Part shown: in pieces, positions 8,814-17,695 of the stretch
Numbering within the stretch: position 1 is the first letter of the stretch
Layout: the number at the start of each line of letters is the position of its first letter
Source of the DNA: Bordetella parapertussis
GTDB taxonomy: Bacteria > Pseudomonadota > Gammaproteobacteria > Burkholderiales > SG8-39
NCBI GenBank assembly: GCA_945862265.1
Contig: CAMAXP010000011.1
Coordinates: 1 to 64,000 of the forward strand
DNA: 64,000 nucleotides
Reading direction: 5' to 3'
Notes under the pieces: generated by a model
Databases searched by the model: none
The model's input: only the letters and a program-made list of their open reading frames with translations
Told to the model about the DNA's origin: nothing
Position numbers and translations under genes: made by a program

Positions 8814-8834
8814 ATGCATCAATCTATGCATCAT
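8814..8834. promoter_or_regulatory. Candidate LysR operator (repeated TGCATCA)
   Basis: In the divergent gap between lysR and the isochorismatase-like gene, ATGCAT occurs at 8814-8819 and again at 8826-8831. TGCATCA is repeated with a 12-bp period, and TTGATATCAAA lies just beyond. LysR proteins commonly bind interrupted dyads of T-N11-A type with helical spacing in such gaps. Binding is inferred from position and symmetry only. Confidence 0.4.
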
Positions 8835-8899
8835 TGATATCAAACCTCCGAGCCCAGCCTTTAGGATGTGAAGCATCCCCACCCCACCGGAGTCCCGCC

Positions 8900-9625
8900 A
8901 TGTCCGACAAGCTTGCTGACGAGAAACTCGAAGCCGCCCTCGAAGCCGCCTTTGCCGAGGCCACCCGCCGCTACCAGGCCCGCGGCTTCCAGCGTCGCGT
9001 CGGGTTCGGCTCGAAGCCGGCGCTGATCAGCGTCGACCTCGCCAACGCGTGGACGCGCCCTGGCAATCCCTTTACCTGCGAGCACGTGGACGACCAGATC
9101 ATCCCGTCGATGCAGAAGCTCCTCGCGGCCTTCCGCAAGTACAACCTCCCGGTCGTGCACGTCACGACCTGCTACCAGATCACCGACCGCACGAACCCGC
9201 ACACGGACATGGGGCTGTGGCACGACAAGATCCCCGTTGACGTCGTCAACCAGAAAGACACGAACCTGTGGGCCATCGATTCGCGCATTGCGCCAATAGA
9301 GGGTGAGCAGTTGCTGATCAAGAAGCGCGCGAGCGCGTTCCACGGCACCTACCTGGCGGGGTTCCTGCGCGCCGCCGGGGTGGACACCATCCTCGTTACC
9401 GGTGTAACGGCTTCCGCGTGCGTGCGCGAAACGATCTGCGACGGCCTTGCCGACGGCTTCCGCCCGATCGCCGTCAAGGAAGCGATCGGCGATCGCGTAC
9501 CCGGGGCCGTGCTGTGGAACCTGTTCGACATCGACGCCAAGTTCGGCGACGTCGAAACGACGGAACGCTGCCTGCAGTACCTCGACGAAATCGGCGCGAA
9601 GGAACTCAAGGCCAGGGCGGCCTGA
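8900..9625 (+). CDS. Isochorismatase-family cysteine hydrolase (N-carbamoylsarcosine/maleamate amidase-like)
   Basis: A 241-residue cysteine hydrolase starting at ATG 8900 after CCGGAG. The triad is visible: Asp in ALISVDLANAW (near residue 42), Lys in LLIKKRASAF, and nucleophile Cys in TGVTASACVRETI. A cis-peptide-type VTASAC context and the final DIDAKFGDV loop fit the N-carbamoylsarcosine amidase / maleamate amidohydrolase / peroxyureidoacrylate branch rather than true isochorismatases, with a ~35-residue helical N-terminal extension. It is likely controlled by the divergent LysR. Given the sarcosine oxidase operon at 22.8 kb, an N-carbamoylsarcosine (creatinine route) substrate is attractive but unproven. 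Confidence 0.85.
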   Translation: MSDKLADEKLEAALEAAFAEATRRYQARGFQRRVGFGSKPALISVDLANAWTRPGNPFTCEHVDDQIIPSMQKLLAAFRKYNLPVVHVTTCYQITDRTNPHTDMGLWHDKIPVDVVNQKDTNLWAIDSRIAPIEGEQLLIKKRASAFHGTYLAGFLRAAGVDTILVTGVTASACVRETICDGLADGFRPIAVKEAIGDRVPGAVLWNLFDIDAKFGDVETTERCLQYLDEIGAKELKARAA

Positions 9626-9631
9626 GGAAGG

Positions 9632-9817
9632 TCAGTCCTGCCGCGCCGGTATCACGAAGCGCGGATCGAACACGCCGTAGCGCTCGGCGGTGGCGATCAT
9701 TTCCGCAGGGCCGTCAGTCGAGCCCAGATCGATCTGGGCGATCGCGCGGCCGATCCCCCCGGGAGAGGATGCACCGGTGACGATCGTGAACTTTCCGGAA
9801 AGGGGTGCTGAATTCAA
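9632..9817 (-). pseudogene. Remnant of a short-chain dehydrogenase gene
   Basis: Only 61 codons, from a TTG at 9817 preceded by a strong GAGGAGG, to TGA at 9632. The N-terminus GKFTIVTGASSPGGIGRAIA is the glycine-rich cofactor motif of SDR enzymes with an extra residue. It then runs directly into an unrelated tail (DLGSTDGPAEMIATAERYGV), with none of the NNAG or YxxxK motifs and about 180 residues missing. This looks like an internal deletion that fused the first strand-turn-helix to an unknown C-terminus. It follows a Bug gene on the same strand only as a neighbour upstream in coordinates. A translated microprotein is possible given the good ribosome site. Confidence 0.5.
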
Positions 9818-9905
9818 TGCTGACTCCTCCTCGCGGGAGAAAGAAGGAGCATTGCAGGGGTATAGGCAAGCCCGGAGGTGAAACTGGCGAGACAAACACC
9901 GATCG

Positions 9906-10898
9906 TCAATCGATCCTGGCACCCGATTCCTTCACGGCCCTGCCCCATTTCGCAAGCTCGCGCTTGATGTGCTCGTGAAACTCTTCCGGCGTCGAGAGCA
10001 TCACTTCTCCGCCCATGGCGGCCAGTTTGTCCGCGACCTCCTGGGTCTTGAAATGTTTGTGCAGATCCGCATTCAGCCGGCCGACGATCTCCCGCGGCAC
10101 CCCGACTGGTGCGAGCAAGCCCAGCCATGCGCCTGAGGAAAATCCGGGCAGGGTTTCGGCGGCGGCGGGAATGTCCGGCATCAACGGCGAGCGTTGCGGG
10201 CTGGAACTTGCGATCGCGCGCAGGCGCCCCGACCGGACATGCGGCAACGCGAACACTGCGGTGTCCCAACCCATCTGCAATTGTCCCGCCATGATGTCTC
10301 CGAGCGCCGCGACAGAGCCCTTGTAAGGCACATGCAGAATGCTCAGTCCAGCCTGGCTTTTCATCAACTCCATGGTCAGGTGCGCCGTAGTGCCGTTGCC
10401 GGAGGAGGCGTAAGACAAGGCGCCGGGACGCGCTTTGACGTACTGGATCAACTCAGGCAGCGTTTTCACCGGCAGCGACGGATGGACGATCAGTACGAAC
10501 GGCAGCCAGGTCATCAGGCTGATCGGCGCAAAATCCGCGACCGGATCGTAGCCGACGTTCGGATACAGGTTTGGATTGGTCGCCATCGGCGCAGTAGCGG
10601 AAACCAACAGGGTGTAGCCGTCGGCCGCCGACTTTGCCGCCAGTTCCGCGCCCAGACTGCCACCCTTGCCGGGCTTGTTGTCCACTAACACCGACTGACC
10701 CAGGCTCTCGGAGAATTTTTGCGCAAGGAGACGCGCAATGACGTCAGTGGCCTGGCCCGGGGGGAAGCCTACGATAAGCCGGACAGGCTTTGAAGGGTAT
10801 GTACCCTGAGCCTGCACTGCCGCGGGCAACACCAGGGCAACCAAGAGCGTCAGAAAACCCGTTGCCCCAGCGGCCCCAAGCGTTTGGATGAATTTCAT
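9906..10898 (-). CDS. Bug/TctC-family periplasmic substrate-binding protein (2 of 9)
   Basis: A 330-residue protein from ATG 10898 preceded by CTGGAGA. The signal peptide (TGFLTLLVALVLPAAVQAQ) is followed by YPSKPVRLIVGFPPGQATD. The binding loop reads PPGQATD, with Gln where most family members have a second Gly, which may shift ligand preference. Other landmarks are SAADGYTLLVSATAP, LYPNVGYDP and a C-terminal RELAKWGRAVKESGARID. It follows the cupin-like gene by 32 bp on the same strand and may be the last gene of the long minus-strand train that begins at 21571. No membrane TTT components are nearby. Confidence 0.92.
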   Translation of the reverse strand: MKFIQTLGAAGATGFLTLLVALVLPAAVQAQGTYPSKPVRLIVGFPPGQATDVIARLLAQKFSESLGQSVLVDNKPGKGGSLGAELAAKSAADGYTLLVSATAPMATNPNLYPNVGYDPVADFAPISLMTWLPFVLIVHPSLPVKTLPELIQYVKARPGALSYASSGNGTTAHLTMELMKSQAGLSILHVPYKGSVAALGDIMAGQLQMGWDTAVFALPHVRSGRLRAIASSSPQRSPLMPDIPAAAETLPGFSSGAWLGLLAPVGVPREIVGRLNADLHKHFKTQEVADKLAAMGGEVMLSTPEEFHEHIKRELAKWGRAVKESGARID

Positions 10899-10930
10899 CG
10901 GATCTCCAGGATTGATCTGCAATGCACAGA

Positions 10931-11707
10931 CTACTCTACGCGGGTCGGATACTGGCAGAAAACCAATTCGAGTCCGCGTTCGCCGGCTATAAAAGCTAAC
11001 GGCGCTTCGTCAGGGGAAAGGTACAGGCATGAATGCAAGTCTAACTCTTGCCCTTGATAGTGCATGCTGCCGCGTGCGACGAAAACAGACTGGCCTCCCC
11101 CTTGCGCCGGGTCCGGACCGGTGCCAGACGCGCCGGACGGAACACGCGCTACCCATGCGCCAATGCCATCGGCCTCATCGATCATGGTGATGGTGACTGC
11201 GTTTGCAAGGCTTGCCAGTGCACTGCTGTCCAGTACAGGGCAGGGATCGGCAAGGATGTAGCGCTTGGGTACCTTCTGCATGCGGGCGCGCGCGGCCGGC
11301 AGGTACTGCGCACCGGTACCATCGGATTGTGCGCGCAGGGTAAAGTAGGTCACCCCCTGCGGTCCGGCCGTCACCGGCCCGTAACCGGTATGCGCGCCCG
11401 CGTAGTGCACGGTAATCGGCGTCGCGTCGTTGCGCCCGATCGACGCGCTGCCCGCGACCACCACCTGAAACTGATTGACGAAGTGAAAATGCGGCTGCAC
11501 GACGATACCCGCTTCCTGCTCGATGCGAAAAGATTGCGGTGAATCCGCTGCCGGCACGACGAAGTCCCCAGTGCCGTGATCCAGCGTGGCGCCCCGTGCC
11601 GAGGGCGGCGGCCCGAGGTACTCAGTGCGCCAGATCGAGCGCTTGCCCGGATCGAGCCGGACAAAACGAGTCGGCAATGCTTCGGCGGTACTGCGGCTAA
11701 CCAGCAT
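10931..11707 (-). CDS. Cupin-like double-domain protein
   Basis: A 258-residue protein starting at ATG 11707 behind GAGGAG. The region VVQPHFHFVNQFQVVVAG and the following HYAGAHTGYGPV give a cupin-like metal-site pattern (His, His, Gln, later His). The second half (QSVFVARGSMHYQGQEL, then CLYLSPDEAPL) looks like a second, degenerate cupin barrel. There is no signal peptide. It is 94 bp downstream of the CocE gene and 32 bp upstream of a Bug gene, so it probably belongs with the Bug protein; a second cupin+Bug pair occurs at 58.4-59.9 kb. Whether it is a dioxygenase, isomerase or sensor cannot be told. Confidence 0.65.
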   Translation of the reverse strand: MLVSRSTAEALPTRFVRLDPGKRSIWRTEYLGPPPSARGATLDHGTGDFVVPAADSPQSFRIEQEAGIVVQPHFHFVNQFQVVVAGSASIGRNDATPITVHYAGAHTGYGPVTAGPQGVTYFTLRAQSDGTGAQYLPAARARMQKVPKRYILADPCPVLDSSALASLANAVTITMIDEADGIGAWVARVPSGASGTGPDPAQGGGQSVFVARGSMHYQGQELDLHSCLYLSPDEAPLAFIAGERGLELVFCQYPTRVE

Positions 11708-11801
11708 CTAGCATCTCCTCTGGATTCGTGACGATTCTAGCAAACGAGGGCCATCGATTCAGGGGCAGGCAGCGCGTCAAAGTGGGGACGCCCCCCCGAC
11801 G

Positions 11802-13835
11802 TCAGGCCGGCGCCCGGGGAACCGAACGCCGGATGGTTTTCTCGGCCACGACCTTGCCGCCTTCGCGCGCCTCGACGCGTCCTTCGATCTCAAAGGTGCC
11901 CGCGGTACAGGTGAGGCGGGAGTGGGCGTACGAAACCGTTTCGATCGCGCCGAACTTCAGCTTCCAGGTCCATTCGGCGTACGCCGAAGCCGACAAGGGA
12001 TCGTCGGGCCGGATCGAAGTGATGCGCTTACCCGTCCAGTCGATCTCGATCGCGCGGTCGTCGATGCGCGTATGGCCGCCGTCCTCTTCGATCGTCAAGG
12101 TCGAGGCACCGGTCGAGAGGTCCTGCGTCAGTGAGCGTTTCGCCGACGGCTGCCGCAGCACCGTCGTCGGATTGCCGCGCGCCACCGTCGGCTCGCCCAA
12201 CGACGGCACCAAGTCATCCTCAGCACGGCGCGGGCGGATCGGCACGCTGAGCGCGCCCTGCCCTGCATGGATGGACAGGCGCACGGGGAAGCGCGAAGGC
12301 CAGATCATCGGCCAGTAGCTCGTAGAGACCGCGAGGCGCAGCCTGTGCCCCTTGGGCACATGGCAGCAGGCCGGGAGCATGTCCAATGCGATGCGGTACG
12401 GCTTGCCCGGTTCCACCGGCAGGTGCTGCGCATCGCCCTCGCGATGGCTCAGGTCGAGGAAGCCAAAGGCCAGCCTGCGGGAAGTGCCATCCGGCGCCAC
12501 CGAGCACAGGCGAAGCGCGACCTGCGCTTCGCGCTGGTCCGAGGACACGTCAAGCGCTACGCGTACCTGGCCAAAAACGTCGATGGCCGCCTCGAGCGGC
12601 GGCGAATCGAAACAGGCTGACAGCGCGTCGTCCGTTCTCTGGTCGCCTGCCATCTCCGGGCCGTTGCCGGCCACGAACCAGGGCATCCATTCGCCGCCTG
12701 CCGCACCGACCGTCAGGGGCGAGGCAACCTCCACCGTGCCCGCGGTCCCCTTTCCCTGCACGAGGCCTTCGGCACAGACCGTGAACTGCCGCGTCTCGAG
12801 ATCCTTCGGGGGCCACTCGGAATCGGTGACCCAACGCCCCTTGGCATCGCCGACCTGCATGCGCGGAGGCTCGGCGGCGTAGATCCAGGCTCGCACGGCA
12901 GGCTCGTCGAGCATGCCGGTGTCGATTCCCTTGAGCCAGTGATCGAACCAGCGCCGCATTTCATTGACGAAATCCACGCCTGGCCCGGGCGCCGGGTAGT
13001 GCGGCGTGCGGTGCGCCCAGGGCCCGAGAAGCACCTTGCGCGGGCCGGTGAGGCCCTTGAGCATGCGCGGCACGCACACCGCGTAGCCCGGATCGGCGAG
13101 GCCGCAGGAGGCATACACCGCGGCGGTCATGTCCTTGTAGCGCTCGACCACCGATCCCGCGGCCCAGTAGTCGTCGCGGTCCGGGTGGCCCGTCCAGCGT
13201 TCGATGCAGGCGACAGAGTTCTCGACGCGCTCCTTCCATGCGTCCCGCCAGCCCTCGCCCACGTGCGCAGGGTTCGGCGGCCGGGCGTGCATGCCGAGCA
13301 GCGCCGTGCTGATGGTGAACCCGTAATGCAGCAGGCAGCCGCCGTGATACTTGTTCGTGTAGCGGTCGTCGGCCGCATCCATGGGCACGATCGCGCGCAG
13401 TTCGGGCGGGTTGCGCGCCGCGACCTGCAGGCACATGTGGCCGGGCCACGAGAGGCCCGTCATCCCGACCTTGCCCGTGCACCAGGGCTGGCGCGCGATC
13501 CACGCAAGGGCCTCGAGCGCATCTTCCACGAACTCGGTCGAGAACTGGTCGGGCGCGAGGCCGTCGGAATCGCCCGTGCCGCGGCAATCGATCTTCACGC
13601 AGGCATAGCCATGGCCCGCGAGATTGCCGTAAGTGGTCGAATCGCGCACGGCCTGGATATCGCTCTTGCGGTAGACGAAGAAATCCATGACTGCAGGCAC
13701 CTTCTCGCCCGCGGGCATTTCGGGCAGCCAGAGCCGCGCGGCGAGGCGCTTGCCTGCGTGGCCGGGACGCGACAGCGGTATCCAGCAATTGCGGACCTCC
13801 CGCACCGAATACGGGAACTTGTCCAGGATCTTCAT
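11802..13835 (-). CDS. CocE/NonD-family serine hydrolase (X-Pro dipeptidyl-peptidase fold)
   Basis: A 677-residue protein from ATG 13835. The N-terminal alpha/beta hydrolase domain carries GMTGLSWPGHM with the nucleophile Ser, an Asp near YASCGLADPGYAV, and His in LLGPWAHRTPHY. The C-terminal jelly-roll begins around WMPWFVAGNG and runs through CCHVPKGHRLRLAVSTSYWPM, as in cocaine esterase and glutaryl-7-ACA acylases. These enzymes cleave esters or amides of small acyl compounds. There is no signal peptide, so it acts in the cytoplasm. It lies 22 bp after the ABC ATPase in the same operon, suggesting hydrolysis of whatever that importer brings in (inference). Confidence 0.9.
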   Translation of the reverse strand: MKILDKFPYSVREVRNCWIPLSRPGHAGKRLAARLWLPEMPAGEKVPAVMDFFVYRKSDIQAVRDSTTYGNLAGHGYACVKIDCRGTGDSDGLAPDQFSTEFVEDALEALAWIARQPWCTGKVGMTGLSWPGHMCLQVAARNPPELRAIVPMDAADDRYTNKYHGGCLLHYGFTISTALLGMHARPPNPAHVGEGWRDAWKERVENSVACIERWTGHPDRDDYWAAGSVVERYKDMTAAVYASCGLADPGYAVCVPRMLKGLTGPRKVLLGPWAHRTPHYPAPGPGVDFVNEMRRWFDHWLKGIDTGMLDEPAVRAWIYAAEPPRMQVGDAKGRWVTDSEWPPKDLETRQFTVCAEGLVQGKGTAGTVEVASPLTVGAAGGEWMPWFVAGNGPEMAGDQRTDDALSACFDSPPLEAAIDVFGQVRVALDVSSDQREAQVALRLCSVAPDGTSRRLAFGFLDLSHREGDAQHLPVEPGKPYRIALDMLPACCHVPKGHRLRLAVSTSYWPMIWPSRFPVRLSIHAGQGALSVPIRPRRAEDDLVPSLGEPTVARGNPTTVLRQPSAKRSLTQDLSTGASTLTIEEDGGHTRIDDRAIEIDWTGKRITSIRPDDPLSASAYAEWTWKLKFGAIETVSYAHSRLTCTAGTFEIEGRVEAREGGKVVAEKTIRRSVPRAPA

Positions 13836-13857
13836 GCTTTGCCTCGCGGAAGAGAAT

Positions 13858-14904
13858 TCAGTCGACGACGAAGGCGTCTTCGACTCGCCAGCCCAGCGTG
13901 ACCTTGTCGCCCGCCTTCGGACCGGCCGCACCGCTGCTGGAAGACGCGCTGACCAGCACCTTGTCCCCGGCCTCGGACACCAGGTCATATTCAGTGACCG
14001 GGCCCAGGTATGTGACGGCCTTCACCGTGACCGCAAGGCTGTTGCCCGCGGGACCGGAAGCGCCAAGGACCGCGTGTTCGGGCCGGAAGCACAGCGCGGC
14101 CGGTCCGCCCGCGTGGCTGCCGCTGAACTGCAGCGCATGCCCGTTGGTCGCCTCGAAACGCCCAGGCCCGGTCACCCGGCCTTCGATGAAATTGCACTTG
14201 CCGATGAACCCCGCCACGAACCGCGACACCGGGCGCTTGTAGAGGTCTTCGGCGGAGCCCAGCTGCTCCAGCTTGCCATGGCTCATCACGCCGATGCGAT
14301 CCGCAATGGCCATCGCCTCTTCCTGGTCGTGAGTCACGAACACCGAGGTGATGCCCGCCTGGCGCTGCAGCTCGCGGATCTCGGTGCGCATCTGGGTGCG
14401 CAGCTTGGCGTCGAGCGCGGAAAACGGTTCGTCGAGCAACAGCACGTCCGGGTGGTTGGCCATGGCGCGGGCCAGGGCCACGCGCTGCTGCTGGCCGCCG
14501 GACAGGGCCCGCGGCGAGCGTTCAGCCATCGACTCCATCTGCACCCAGCGCAGCATTTCAATGACGCGCGCAGCGATCTTCGGCTTGTCCCAGCCGCGCA
14601 CGCGCAGGCCGAACTCGACGTTCTTCGCCACGGTCAGGTGCGGGAACAGCGCGTACCCCTGAAACACCATGCCGACATTGCGCTTGTGCACCGGCACCCG
14701 CGTCACGTCGCGTTCGCCGAATTTCACCGTCCCCGAGGTGGGCGCCACGAACCCGGCGATCATGCGCAGCGTGGTGGTCTTGCCGCAGCCGCTCGGGCCG
14801 AGGAGCGCGAGCAGCTCGCCGTCGCGGATATCCAGGGACACGTCGTCCACCGCGGCGAGGGTGCCGTAGGTCTTGCGGATGTTGCTGAGGGTGACGCCGG
14901 CCAT
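13858..14904 (-). CDS. ABC importer ATPase, spermidine/putrescine (PotA) type
   Basis: A 348-residue ATPase with all nucleotide-binding motifs: Walker A GPSGCGKTT, Q-loop MVFQGYALFPHL, signature LSGGQQQRVALARAM, Walker B VLLLDEPFSALD and H-loop VFVTHDQEEAM. A C-terminal TOBE region (ALCFRPEHAVLG to KVTLGWRVED) is typical of PotA, FbpC and related importers. It follows the second permease by 4 bp. With the two permeases and the binding protein it forms a complete importer. The substrate class (polyamine, amino-acid derivative or other small cation) cannot be fixed from sequence. Confidence 0.95.
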   Translation of the reverse strand: MAGVTLSNIRKTYGTLAAVDDVSLDIRDGELLALLGPSGCGKTTTLRMIAGFVAPTSGTVKFGERDVTRVPVHKRNVGMVFQGYALFPHLTVAKNVEFGLRVRGWDKPKIAARVIEMLRWVQMESMAERSPRALSGGQQQRVALARAMANHPDVLLLDEPFSALDAKLRTQMRTEIRELQRQAGITSVFVTHDQEEAMAIADRIGVMSHGKLEQLGSAEDLYKRPVSRFVAGFIGKCNFIEGRVTGPGRFEATNGHALQFSGSHAGGPAALCFRPEHAVLGASGPAGNSLAVTVKAVTYLGPVTEYDLVSEAGDKVLVSASSSSGAAGPKAGDKVTLGWRVEDAFVVD

Positions 14905-14908
14905 GGGA

Positions 14909-15718
14909 CTAGAACACCTTTCCGAGTTTGACGAAGCGGTCCGACACGATCAGCGCCGTCCCGATGATGAGGATCTGCACCGTCGCGACCGCCGCGATCG
15001 TGGGGTCGAGGCTCCATTCGAGGTAGTTCAGGATCGCGATCGGCAGCGTGGTCTTGCCGGGCCCGACCAGGAACAGCGACTTCTCCAGGTCGGAGAACGA
15101 GGCGATGAACGAGAACATCGCGGCGGCGATCATGCCAGGGCGGATGATGGGCAGCGTGACATAGAAGAAGGTCTGCAGCGCGTTGGCGCCCAGGCTGCGG
15201 GCAGCCTCCTCGGACACCGTGTTCGCGGATACCAGCGACGCGCATACCAGCCGCAGGGTCCAGGGCAGCGCCACCAGGGTATGCGCGATCACCAGGCCCG
15301 AAAAGGTCGCGGCCAGCTGGAAGGTGGTGAGGATCTCGAGTTCGATGAAATAGATGTAGACCGCCGCGCCGGCCACGATGGCCGGCACATACATCGGGGA
15401 AAGCAGGACCTGCCGGATGGTCTCGCGGCCCGGGAAAGGAAAGCGCTCGATGGCCAGCGCCGCGGGCACGCCGATGGCGAGCGACGCCAAGGTGGCGCAC
15501 AGGCCCACTTTGAGGCTCATGACGAACCCATTGTAGAAATCGGCCATCTCGGAGGCGCGCGCATACCATGAGATCGTATAGCCGGTCGGCGGGAAGGCCA
15601 GGATCTTCTCGTAGAAGAAGCTCACCCAGACGATCGTCAGCAGCGGCGCGATCACGAACGCGAAGATCGCGACCACCAGGGAAAGGAACGCCAGCCGCCC
15701 GAAGGAAAGTCCGCCCAT
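14909..15718 (-). CDS. ABC importer permease, PotC type
   Basis: A 269-residue inner-membrane protein with about six hydrophobic helices (FLSLVVAIFAFVIAPLLTIVW at the N-terminus). The cytoplasmic EAA loop reads EEAARSLGANALQTFFYVTLP, the docking site for the ATPase. Size and loop sequence fit PotC-like permeases. It is 2 bp after the other permease and 4 bp before the ATPase gene, so translation is coupled. It forms the channel heterodimer with the product of 15721-16587. Confidence 0.94.
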   Translation of the reverse strand: MGGLSFGRLAFLSLVVAIFAFVIAPLLTIVWVSFFYEKILAFPPTGYTISWYARASEMADFYNGFVMSLKVGLCATLASLAIGVPAALAIERFPFPGRETIRQVLLSPMYVPAIVAGAAVYIYFIELEILTTFQLAATFSGLVIAHTLVALPWTLRLVCASLVSANTVSEEAARSLGANALQTFFYVTLPIIRPGMIAAAMFSFIASFSDLEKSLFLVGPGKTTLPIAILNYLEWSLDPTIAAVATVQILIIGTALIVSDRFVKLGKVF

Positions 15719-15720
15719 GC

Positions 15721-16587
15721 TCAGAAGTACTTCCGGCTGAGGAACCGCGTGGAGAGCACCGTCAGCAGCAGCGTCGCCAGCATGAGGATGCAGGCGAGCG
15801 TCGAGCCGAACGGCCAGTTGTTGGCCTTCGCGATCTGGTCATACACCGCCGGACCCATCATCTTTATGGTCGGGCCACCGATCAGCACCGGTGTGGCGTA
15901 GGCGTTCATTGCCAGCGCGAAAGAAATCGCCGCGGCCGCGACCACACCCGGCATGGCCAGCGGCAGCACGACGCCGAACACCGTGCGCAACGGGGAGTGG
16001 CCCAGCGACTGGCCGGCTTCCTCCAAGCTGGTGGGAATTGAATCCATCACGCTCTGCAGCGTGATGATGGCGAACGGCAGCAGCACGGACACCAGTGCGA
16101 TGACTACGGCCGTCTGGGTGTAGAGGATCTTGATCGGCTCCTCGATCAGGCCCGCGCCCAGCATCATTGAGTTGGCCACGCCCTTGGTGCCCATCACGAT
16201 CATCCAGGCCGCCGAGCGCACCGCATTGCCCAGCAACAGCGGCAGCATGGTCAGGATGATCAGCCAGCCTCGCAGGCGCTGCGATTCCAAGCGCGAGATG
16301 TAGTAGGCCACCGGGAACGCGAGCAGCATCACGATCACGGTGGACAGCGCGGCGATGCCGGCCGTGGTCGTGAGCACTTTCTGGTAGAACGGGTCGGCGA
16401 CCGCGAGCACGTAGTTGCCCGGGCTGAAGACCCCGAGCATCAGCTTGACCGGGTCGTACTTGTCGAAGCTGTAGCGCAGGATCAGCGCAAGCGGCGCGAG
16501 CAGGAACGCCGCAACCAGGACGAGCGCCGGCACGACCAGTGCCGACCCGCCCCAGTTTCGACCTTCCCGCATCCCGCCCGTGCTCAT
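15721..16587 (-). CDS. ABC importer permease, PotB type
   Basis: A 288-residue inner-membrane permease. A short Gly-rich N-terminus precedes helix one (ALVVPALVLVAAFLLAPLAL), and five more helices follow. The EAA loop is SLEEAGQSLGHSPLRTVFGV followed by VLPLAMPGV. It belongs to the PotB/PotH-like family by length and the RYSFDKYDP segment after helix one. It is encoded 22 bp downstream of the binding protein and 2 bp before the partner permease. Confidence 0.94.
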   Translation of the reverse strand: MSTGGMREGRNWGGSALVVPALVLVAAFLLAPLALILRYSFDKYDPVKLMLGVFSPGNYVLAVADPFYQKVLTTTAGIAALSTVIVMLLAFPVAYYISRLESQRLRGWLIILTMLPLLLGNAVRSAAWMIVMGTKGVANSMMLGAGLIEEPIKILYTQTAVVIALVSVLLPFAIITLQSVMDSIPTSLEEAGQSLGHSPLRTVFGVVLPLAMPGVVAAAAISFALAMNAYATPVLIGGPTIKMMGPAVYDQIAKANNWPFGSTLACILMLATLLLTVLSTRFLSRKYF

Positions 16588-16609
16588 CGCCGCTCCGCCA
16601 GGCCCGGGG

Positions 16610-17647
16610 TCAGGTGCCGATGAAGTCCTTCTTCCACCAATCGAGCCAGTTGGTGATGTTCGCCGCCCAGTACTTGTGGTCGTAGTAATGCAGGGCTGCC
16701 GTCTGCGCCGGTGTGAACGCGATCTTCGCGCCGACCTCGCCCGGGATGCTGACCGCGGTGGTCGGGGGCGCGTAGAAGTTGTCCGAGCAGAGATTCCTCA
16801 TGCCTTCCGGGTCGATCAGCGCATTCAGGTAGGCATGGGCGCCGTCCTTGTTGGCCGCGCGCTTGGGGATCACCACGCCGAACACGGTGTGGATGCCACC
16901 TTCCTTGGGCGAGGCGACGCGCACGTTGAGGCCGTCCTTCTGCCACTGCAGGCCGCGTGCCTTCCAGTTGCCCATCATCCAGATCTCCTCGGCCTTGAGG
17001 GCCGCCTGCGCCTGCTGGTGCGAGGGATAGACCTTGGGCTGCACGGCCTTTTTCCACTCGAGCAGCAGTTTCTTGGCGCCCTCGAAGTTGTCCATCTTGC
17101 CGCCGGCGACGATGCTCGCCACCTGCATGGCCGCGCCGTAGTTCTGGTCCATCACGCCGATCTTGCCGGCGTACTTCGGATTCCACATGTCGGCATAGGA
17201 CGTAACCGGATCCTTGATCCTGTCGGCGAGGTAGACGATTTCCCACGCCGAGTACAGCCAGGGCATGAAGTACGGCTGCTTCATCCTCGGAATCATGGTC
17301 GCGGCATTCGGGATCTTCGAGTAATCGATCGTCTCCAGGGCGTCCTGCACATTCAGCGTGTAGGCTTCGCCATCAGCGAAATGGGCGACATCGACGGTGC
17401 CGCGCGGCAGACGCCTCTCGGCCAGGATCTTGGTCATGCGCTGGGGCTGCTCGTTCAGGTCGCGAACGATGGTCCAGCCCTTGGCCTCGAGCAGCGGCGC
17501 CTCGATGTGCTTCACGGTGCGGCCGTTCCAGTCGCCGCCCCAGTTGGTGACGACGATCTGCTTCGACTGCGCGAAAGACGGGCGCATGCCCAGCATCCCC
17601 GCCCCTGCCACTGCCAGCCCTGCCCCTACGAACTCTCTGCGTTTCAT
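16610..17647 (-). CDS. ABC importer periplasmic binding protein, PotD/PotF type
   Basis: A 345-residue extracellular solute-binding protein. MKRREFVGAGLAVAGAGML resembles a Tat-like signal (RR followed by a hydrophobic stretch), with cleavage near PSFAQ. The mature domain starts KQIVVTNWGGDWNG, the first strand of PotD/Fbp-like receptors, followed by FMPWLYSAWEIVYLAD and AYLNALIDPEGMRN. ATG 17647 has a GGAGGG-like site (rc of ccctcc). It is the first of the four transporter genes and follows the M19-like gene by 48 bp. The ligand is unknown. Confidence 0.92.
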   Translation of the reverse strand: MKRREFVGAGLAVAGAGMLGMRPSFAQSKQIVVTNWGGDWNGRTVKHIEAPLLEAKGWTIVRDLNEQPQRMTKILAERRLPRGTVDVAHFADGEAYTLNVQDALETIDYSKIPNAATMIPRMKQPYFMPWLYSAWEIVYLADRIKDPVTSYADMWNPKYAGKIGVMDQNYGAAMQVASIVAGGKMDNFEGAKKLLLEWKKAVQPKVYPSHQQAQAALKAEEIWMMGNWKARGLQWQKDGLNVRVASPKEGGIHTVFGVVIPKRAANKDGAHAYLNALIDPEGMRNLCSDNFYAPPTTAVSIPGEVGAKIAFTPAQTAALHYYDHKYWAANITNWLDWWKKDFIGT

Positions 17648-17695
17648 GGTTCCCTCCGTGAAATAGGTAACGTACTGCGGGTTACGTTCTTTGAT

